Origin: Thiorhodococcus mannitoliphagus
Lineage (GTDB): Bacteria; Pseudomonadota; Gammaproteobacteria; Chromatiales; Chromatiaceae
NCBI RefSeq assembly: GCF_010915725.1
Contig: NZ_JAAIJR010000006.1
Span: forward strand, 25,378 to 89,377
Direction of reading: 5' to 3'
Length of the DNA: 64,000 nucleotides
Of this stretch, positions 54,573 through 64,000 are shown piece after piece; the first letter of the stretch is position 1; the number at the start of each line of letters is the position of its first letter. Position numbers and translations under genes: made by a program. The notes under the pieces were generated by a model. It searched no databases. It was not told the DNA's origin and worked only from the letters and a program-made list of their open reading frames with translations.

Positions 54573-55229
54573 TCAAGCACTCCCCTGGCGTTCCTGCCCA
54601 AGTGGAGCGCCATCGAAAAAATCGACGACGCCCGTCTCAAGCGAGTACTCCGCCCCGACGACGAGCAGGCCCTCGTCTTGAATCAGGGTCTCGATGATGG
54701 TCGACCCATGGCGCAGATGATCCACCGAGGCGCGGACATTCGCCCGCACCGAGGCATGATGAAGCGCCACGCGGTCATGGCGCAGTTCCGTCTCCAGCAG
54801 CCCTCTGACCGCAGGCGTGACGCGATCCACGATCGAGGCAATGTTGCGCGACGCGGTGCCCTCGCCGTCCAGCAGGGTTTCCAGCGTGGCCGTGACGGCG
54901 CCGCATTGCGAATGCCCCAGCACCACGACAAGAGGCGTGCGATAACGGGAGACGGCAAACTCGACACTGCCGACCTGCGACGGCGCCACGATATTGCCGG
55001 CAACACGAATCACGAACAGGTCGCCGAGCCCTTGATCGAAGACGATCTCCGCCGGCACCCGAGAGTCCGAGCAGCCCAAGATGATCGCGAAGGGCTCTTG
55101 CCCACCCCTAAGCTCCTCACGGCGCTGTGAACTCAGCGGCTTGTCCGGGCTAGAGAGATTGTTGGCGAAGCGGAGGTTGCCCTCACGCAGGCGCGCAAGC
55201 GCCTCCAGGGCGGATAACTTGGACGGCAT
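54573..55229 (-). CDS. Beta-class carbonic anhydrase
   Basis: A 218-residue zinc enzyme that interconverts CO2 and bicarbonate. Zinc ligands are in ILGCSDSRVP (Cys and the Asp-Arg dyad) and VLGHSQCGAV (His and Cys). NLSSPDKPLSSQR near the N-terminus and LVVGAEYSLETGVV near the C-terminus fit the family; no signal peptide, so cytoplasmic. In an autotroph it would feed bicarbonate or CO2 to carboxylases; that is inference. Confidence 0.95.
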   Translation of the reverse strand: MPSKLSALEALARLREGNLRFANNLSSPDKPLSSQRREELRGGQEPFAIILGCSDSRVPAEIVFDQGLGDLFVIRVAGNIVAPSQVGSVEFAVSRYRTPLVVVLGHSQCGAVTATLETLLDGEGTASRNIASIVDRVTPAVRGLLETELRHDRVALHHASVRANVRASVDHLRHGSTIIETLIQDEGLLVVGAEYSLETGVVDFFDGAPLGQERQGSA

Positions 55230-55563
55230 ACGAAAAGTCTCGGCAAATTGGTCGAAGGGTGACGGATCAGGGGGCCGGAAAGGCAGGAAACGACAGGGTC
55301 ACACGGAACTCAAGCCCTGCTCGAGCGCTCGCGACGACAAGGTGGCGAGTTTTTAGCAAAACCTTGCCTGCGCGTCACGTCCTTGTCTGCGGCTCCGACA
55401 ACACCGGCTGCGGACAAGCGGCCCGGGGATCAGCCAGGGGCGAGTCAGGATGGGTGTTATCGTCGACAAGGACAGCAACGACGTTGGCGGCAAGGTTCCG
55501 CGCAGGATCAACGCGGCTCGACTTCCGCCAAGACACCAACCCGAGCACCCTGGCCCGTCTGCA
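55230..55563. other. Intergenic, no feature recognised
   Basis: About 330 bases between two genes on the minus strand. It presumably holds the carbonic anhydrase promoter, but I could not identify boxes, repeats or a terminator with confidence. Confidence 0.5.
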
Positions 55564-56211
55564 TCAAGCGAATTCGTCCGGATCCAACATCATCATGTAG
55601 TGGTAGCCTCCCTGACCGCAACGGCGCTCAAGCTGCTTGAGAATGCGTCGCTGGATCGCCGGGGTGTCGTTCGGACCATTGACATAGAAGGGCTTGCCAT
55701 CCTTTCCAAAGGTGAAGCGCTCCGGGCAGGCGTCAGCGTCAATGTCCCCAAAGATCAAGCGCGCAATCCGGTAGTCCGCATGCGGCTCGAAGCCGAGATC
55801 CTTGGCATAGGCCACGGCCGCCTCGACCAGCTTGCGCGCACAACTCGGATGCTGGACCTCGACCGACTCTGTCGGATTCCCGTGGATGTGAGCCAAGACG
55901 GTCGAATATTCGGCCGCGTCGACGATCTTGTACAAGGCGTTCTTGACGCCCAGACAATAGGTATCCACCAGGATTCCAACCACCGCATAGCGACCATCGA
56001 GCAGACGCCGGCTGAGCCAAACAGTCCCGATTCCCTGCTCGAACAGGCTCGCCGGAACAAAGGTGTCCACAATCGGCGCTTTGCTCACGCTGGCCCATTC
56101 GCGCGCAGCGGAGAGGGCGCCTCGCAGGCCTGAAGCAGCCGGTTTGGTTTGCCGGCGTTTCTGATCCCGCTTGGCCCGCTTTTTCTGCAATTTCTTCTGA
56201 TCGAGCGCCAT
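55564..56211 (-). CDS. Uncharacterised protein with lysine-rich N-terminus
   Basis: A 215-residue protein. The ATG at 56211 is chosen because GAGGA stands seven bases before it. Residues 1-25 are very basic (MALDQKKLQKKRAKRDQKRR), suggestive of nucleic acid or ribosome contact. The remainder is an alpha/beta domain (GIGTVWLSRRLLDGRYAVVGI, CARKLVEAAVAYAKDLGFEP, IFGDIDADACPERFTFGKDG) ending in YHYMMMLDPDEFA. I have seen relatives annotated only as hypothetical. No function assigned. Confidence 0.75.
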   Translation of the reverse strand: MALDQKKLQKKRAKRDQKRRQTKPAASGLRGALSAAREWASVSKAPIVDTFVPASLFEQGIGTVWLSRRLLDGRYAVVGILVDTYCLGVKNALYKIVDAAEYSTVLAHIHGNPTESVEVQHPSCARKLVEAAVAYAKDLGFEPHADYRIARLIFGDIDADACPERFTFGKDGKPFYVNGPNDTPAIQRRILKQLERRCGQGGYHYMMMLDPDEFA

Positions 56212-56638
56212 AGAGAATCCTCGCATTTCATGATTGACGGATCAGCCGCCGGATCTTCACCATCGCCAAGACGACAAGCCCCGGGGACCTGAGAGCAGTG
56301 ATAGTACCCGCAGAGATGCCGAGGGACGCAATTCCAGCGGCAGGCCAAACACAGCAAGCCTCGGCCCAACGACGCAGTTAAGGGCTCAAGTCGTCGCGGA
56401 GACGCACAGGCAGCTCCTGACGCTGCGTGATCCGCTCGATCGCAATGCGGTATCCTGACCCGCCGACGGCTCAAGAACGTGCGATTCTCGTCTACCAAAG
56501 ACCTCAAGGGATCGTCGACTTCAGCGCCTTCTTCAATCTGACTCTCGCCAGACCCGCTCACTGAATGAACATCGGCAAACCGCTGAGGGCGTAGATTACC
56601 CCCAGAATCTCCTGCGTGAAGCACAGTCCGAGGCCCCT
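56212..56638. other. Intergenic, no feature recognised
   Basis: A 427-base gap between divergent genes. No coding, repeat or clear promoter was identified; it must contain start signals for both the unknown protein at 56211 and the diguanylate cyclase at 56639. Confidence 0.5.
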
Positions 56639-58261
56639 ATGCTGAAAACCACCTGGAGACCCTTCTGGACCTGGTTTCCGCCGCTCGCGCTCCTTCCTCT
56701 AGTGGGCCTCGCATCGCTCTACCACTGGCAGATGGCGGACTTCGAGGCGGACCTTAGGCGTACCGAAGGCCTGGTGATCGAGGCGCAAACGGCGGTGGTC
56801 ACACGTAAGTTGGACCGACTGCTCGCCGATATCCGCATCTTGGCCGCGCAGAACGAACTCGCCGCCTTTCTCGACACGGCGGATCCCAGCTGGCTGCCAA
56901 AAATCGCGCAAGAATATCTCGCCGTGAGCCGCTGGTCTCAGGTCTATGATCAGATCCGCTACTTGGACGAGGATGGGATGGAAGTCGTGCGCGTCAACTT
57001 CAACGACGGCCACCCCGCCATCGTTCGCGACTCGGACCTGCAGAACAAGCACGACCGCTATTATTTCACCGAGACGCTGGCGCTATCCGCTGGCGAGATC
57101 TATGCCTCGCCCCTGGATCTCAACATCGAGAACGGTGCGCTCGAACGTCCCTACAAGCCGATGATCCGGGTTGGCACACCCGTCTTCGATCGCCACGGCA
57201 ACCGACGCGGCATCGTGCTCGTCAATTTCTTGGCCCAGCAACTCCTGGATGCCATCCTGGACGTCGATGCAGCCTCAATCTCAGCGTCCATGTTACTGAA
57301 CGCTGAGGGATATTGGCTGCTCTCACCAGACCCGTCACTCAATTGGGGTTTCATGATCCCTGAGCGGCGCGATGCACGGATGCAAAGCCGCTATCCCGAA
57401 GCATGGCATGCCATGAACCAGTCTCCGTCGGGGCATGTCCTCACGGATCGTGGCTTGTTTTCCTTCCGCACCCTGACACCCATGCAACATGGCCATCGCG
57501 CACTCGCATCAGAGACCTCACCCAGTGCGCCACCCGCAACGGATCAGTGGATCCTCGTCGCCCATGTCAGCGAGGCGTCGCTGGGCCAGACGCGCTCGCA
57601 TCTCATGTTCTCGCTGATCCCACTGGGCGTTGTCATCCTGCTGCTCCTCGCGGTAGGTTTGCGGGCAAGCAGTGTCGCCCGGATCGAGCGCAAGCGGCAC
57701 CAGGCGCAACTCGAGAAAATGGCTCGAATGGATGCCGTGACCGGCGTCGCCAATCGACTTAGCCTCGAAGAGCAGCTCGCGCGCGAGCATGAACGTGCGC
57801 GGCGCCATGCTCGTACGCTGGCGCTCCTTTACATCGACCTGGATGGATTCAAGGCGATCAACGACACCTTGGGGCATCTGGTCGGGGATCAGGTCCTCAA
57901 GGAGATCGCCACGACGCTTGCCACCGAATGTCGCAGCGAGGACGTGGTGGGTCGCTTAGGAGGGGACGAGTTCGCCGTGGTGCTGCTTGAGCCGCTCGAT
58001 ATGGCGACCGCCGCATTGGTCGCGGAGAGAATACGTGATCGGATCGCCGCCCTGCGCTGGGATCGTCACGCTGTAACGGCCAGTATCGGGCTGGCGCTCT
58101 ATCCCGACCATGCAAGCGAAGTTCCGGAACTGATCCGGCTCGCGGATACCGCGATGTATGCCTCCAAGGATGCCGGCAAGAACCGCGTGACCTTGGCGTC
58201 CGACGTCGCAGCAAGCGCCCCGGTCGCAGGCGAGCGAGAGACCATCGCCAGCGGGGTTTGA
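56639..58261 (+). CDS. Membrane diguanylate cyclase with periplasmic Cache-type sensor
   Basis: A 540-residue c-di-GMP synthase. First transmembrane helix at about residues 12-30, a periplasmic sensor of about 290 residues with Cache-like features (YLDEDGMEVVRVNF, DRYYFTETLALSAGEIYASP), second helix about 322-344, then a GGDEF domain. The active site reads RLGGDEFAVVL (about residue 440). The inhibitory I-site RxxD (RSED) stands exactly five residues before it, so product feedback is expected. It could signal to the hybrid kinase just downstream or to glycan synthesis. Confidence 0.94.
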   Translation: MLKTTWRPFWTWFPPLALLPLVGLASLYHWQMADFEADLRRTEGLVIEAQTAVVTRKLDRLLADIRILAAQNELAAFLDTADPSWLPKIAQEYLAVSRWSQVYDQIRYLDEDGMEVVRVNFNDGHPAIVRDSDLQNKHDRYYFTETLALSAGEIYASPLDLNIENGALERPYKPMIRVGTPVFDRHGNRRGIVLVNFLAQQLLDAILDVDAASISASMLLNAEGYWLLSPDPSLNWGFMIPERRDARMQSRYPEAWHAMNQSPSGHVLTDRGLFSFRTLTPMQHGHRALASETSPSAPPATDQWILVAHVSEASLGQTRSHLMFSLIPLGVVILLLLAVGLRASSVARIERKRHQAQLEKMARMDAVTGVANRLSLEEQLAREHERARRHARTLALLYIDLDGFKAINDTLGHLVGDQVLKEIATTLATECRSEDVVGRLGGDEFAVVLLEPLDMATAALVAERIRDRIAALRWDRHAVTASIGLALYPDHASEVPELIRLADTAMYASKDAGKNRVTLASDVAASAPVAGERETIASGV

Positions 58262-58552
58262 TGCCCTCGTCGCAGAGGCCCATGCAGATGAGCGACCACC
58301 GCTGCTTGGACGCGCGCTACAGGACGCAAACCGCCGATAATGGCGGGCATCTCCGGGGGGAGATTCGTTCGACCTCAAGCGCGGTCAATCGATCTCGAGA
58401 TCAGTGATGAGAACCGGTGAAAGTGGCGTATCTTTAGAGGTTGAGAATTTTCGCCGCCTCTTGGTCGGCGCAATCAATCCATCGACCTCAGGATCAGAGG
58501 CCGCAACCCGTGGATGGCAATGTGCCCCATGCGAAGCTAGCTGAACAGGCGG

Positions 58553-63787
<5,235 letters not shown>

Positions 63788-64000
63788 CAAGGCGCCGAAC
63801 AGAGGCGGCCATCGCGCTGAGCAGATCAGCCACCGGCGTCTCATTGACCGTCAGGCGCGCCCTGACTACCGGGGATGGCAGCGCTGCCGCGTCATCCTGC
63901 GCACTGGGGCGAATGGCGTCTGTGGGCGTTGATCATCGGACCGTCCAGTCGGTTGAGTCGACAGCGTGAATCCTTAAAGGCAAAGCGACGTGGGAGCGGG
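63788..64000. repeat. Intergenic end of window with start of REP-like repeat, copy C
   Basis: No gene in the last 213 bases. From 63981 caaagcgacgtgggagcggg repeats the left end of the palindromic element seen at 35586 (gcaaagcgacctgggagcg); the copy continues outside the window. Confidence 0.6.

Overview
The window is GC-rich, densely coded gammaproteobacterial DNA. The best guess at source is a purple sulfur bacterium of the Chromatiaceae or a close relative. This is an inference from an Alvin-type 2[4Fe-4S] ferredoxin, a diheme cytochrome c4, the gammaproteobacterial block M16 peptidase pair-rsmD-coaD-fdx-ggt divergent from ftsYEX, and abundant short dispersed repeats. No rRNA, tRNA or CRISPR array was recognised.

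Layout. 1-4088: 3' part of a urease locus (ureC, ureE, ureF, ureG), interrupted by an unrelated antisense gene and ending in an extended ureG reading frame. 4162-4544: frameshifted remnant of a glycosyltransferase gene. 4557-17507: surface-glycan type region with a GT-C-like membrane protein, a GT4 glycosyltransferase, an Asp-box (sialidase-like) secreted protein, an abundant-looking exported protein with a strong terminator, a GNAT acetyltransferase, a TPR/O-GlcNAc-transferase-like protein, and a divergent PIG-L deacetylase/GT2/coiled-coil fusion. 17566-20865: a zinc-ribbon membrane protein and a SEC-C/TPR protein. 21313-26463: a 1614-residue DUF4062/STAND NTPase/WD40 protein framed by two copies of a 105-bp palindromic repeat and followed by heptanucleotide arrays.

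26555-32455 is the most interesting block: a tightly packed minus-strand operon that joins a TRPM-type SLOG (LSDAT) protein and a RyR-domain protein to an Mla/MCE-type lipid transporter (permease, ATPase, MCE protein, lipoprotein). The ATPase has lost the catalytic Walker B glutamate and the switch histidine. OsmC, gamma-glutamylcyclotransferase-like and DJ-1/PfpI genes lie just upstream on the same strand. 

34483-43399: pyrD, a CheB-CheR-PAS fusion, a processive GT2 glycosyltransferase, a Tim44-like protein and gamma-glutamyltranspeptidase. 43435-51094: housekeeping block (fdx, coaD, rsmD, two M16 peptidases, ftsY, ftsE, ftsX), with a textbook MITE (terminal inverted repeats plus 10-bp target duplication) between coaD and rsmD. 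51126-56211: an EEP-family phosphodiesterase, cytochrome c4, copper delivery proteins (PCuAC and SCO1) that probably serve cytochrome oxidase, a beta-carbonic anhydrase and an unknown protein. 56639-63787: a diguanylate cyclase and a 1.7-kilo-residue hybrid histidine kinase with a periplasmic binding-protein-like sensor.
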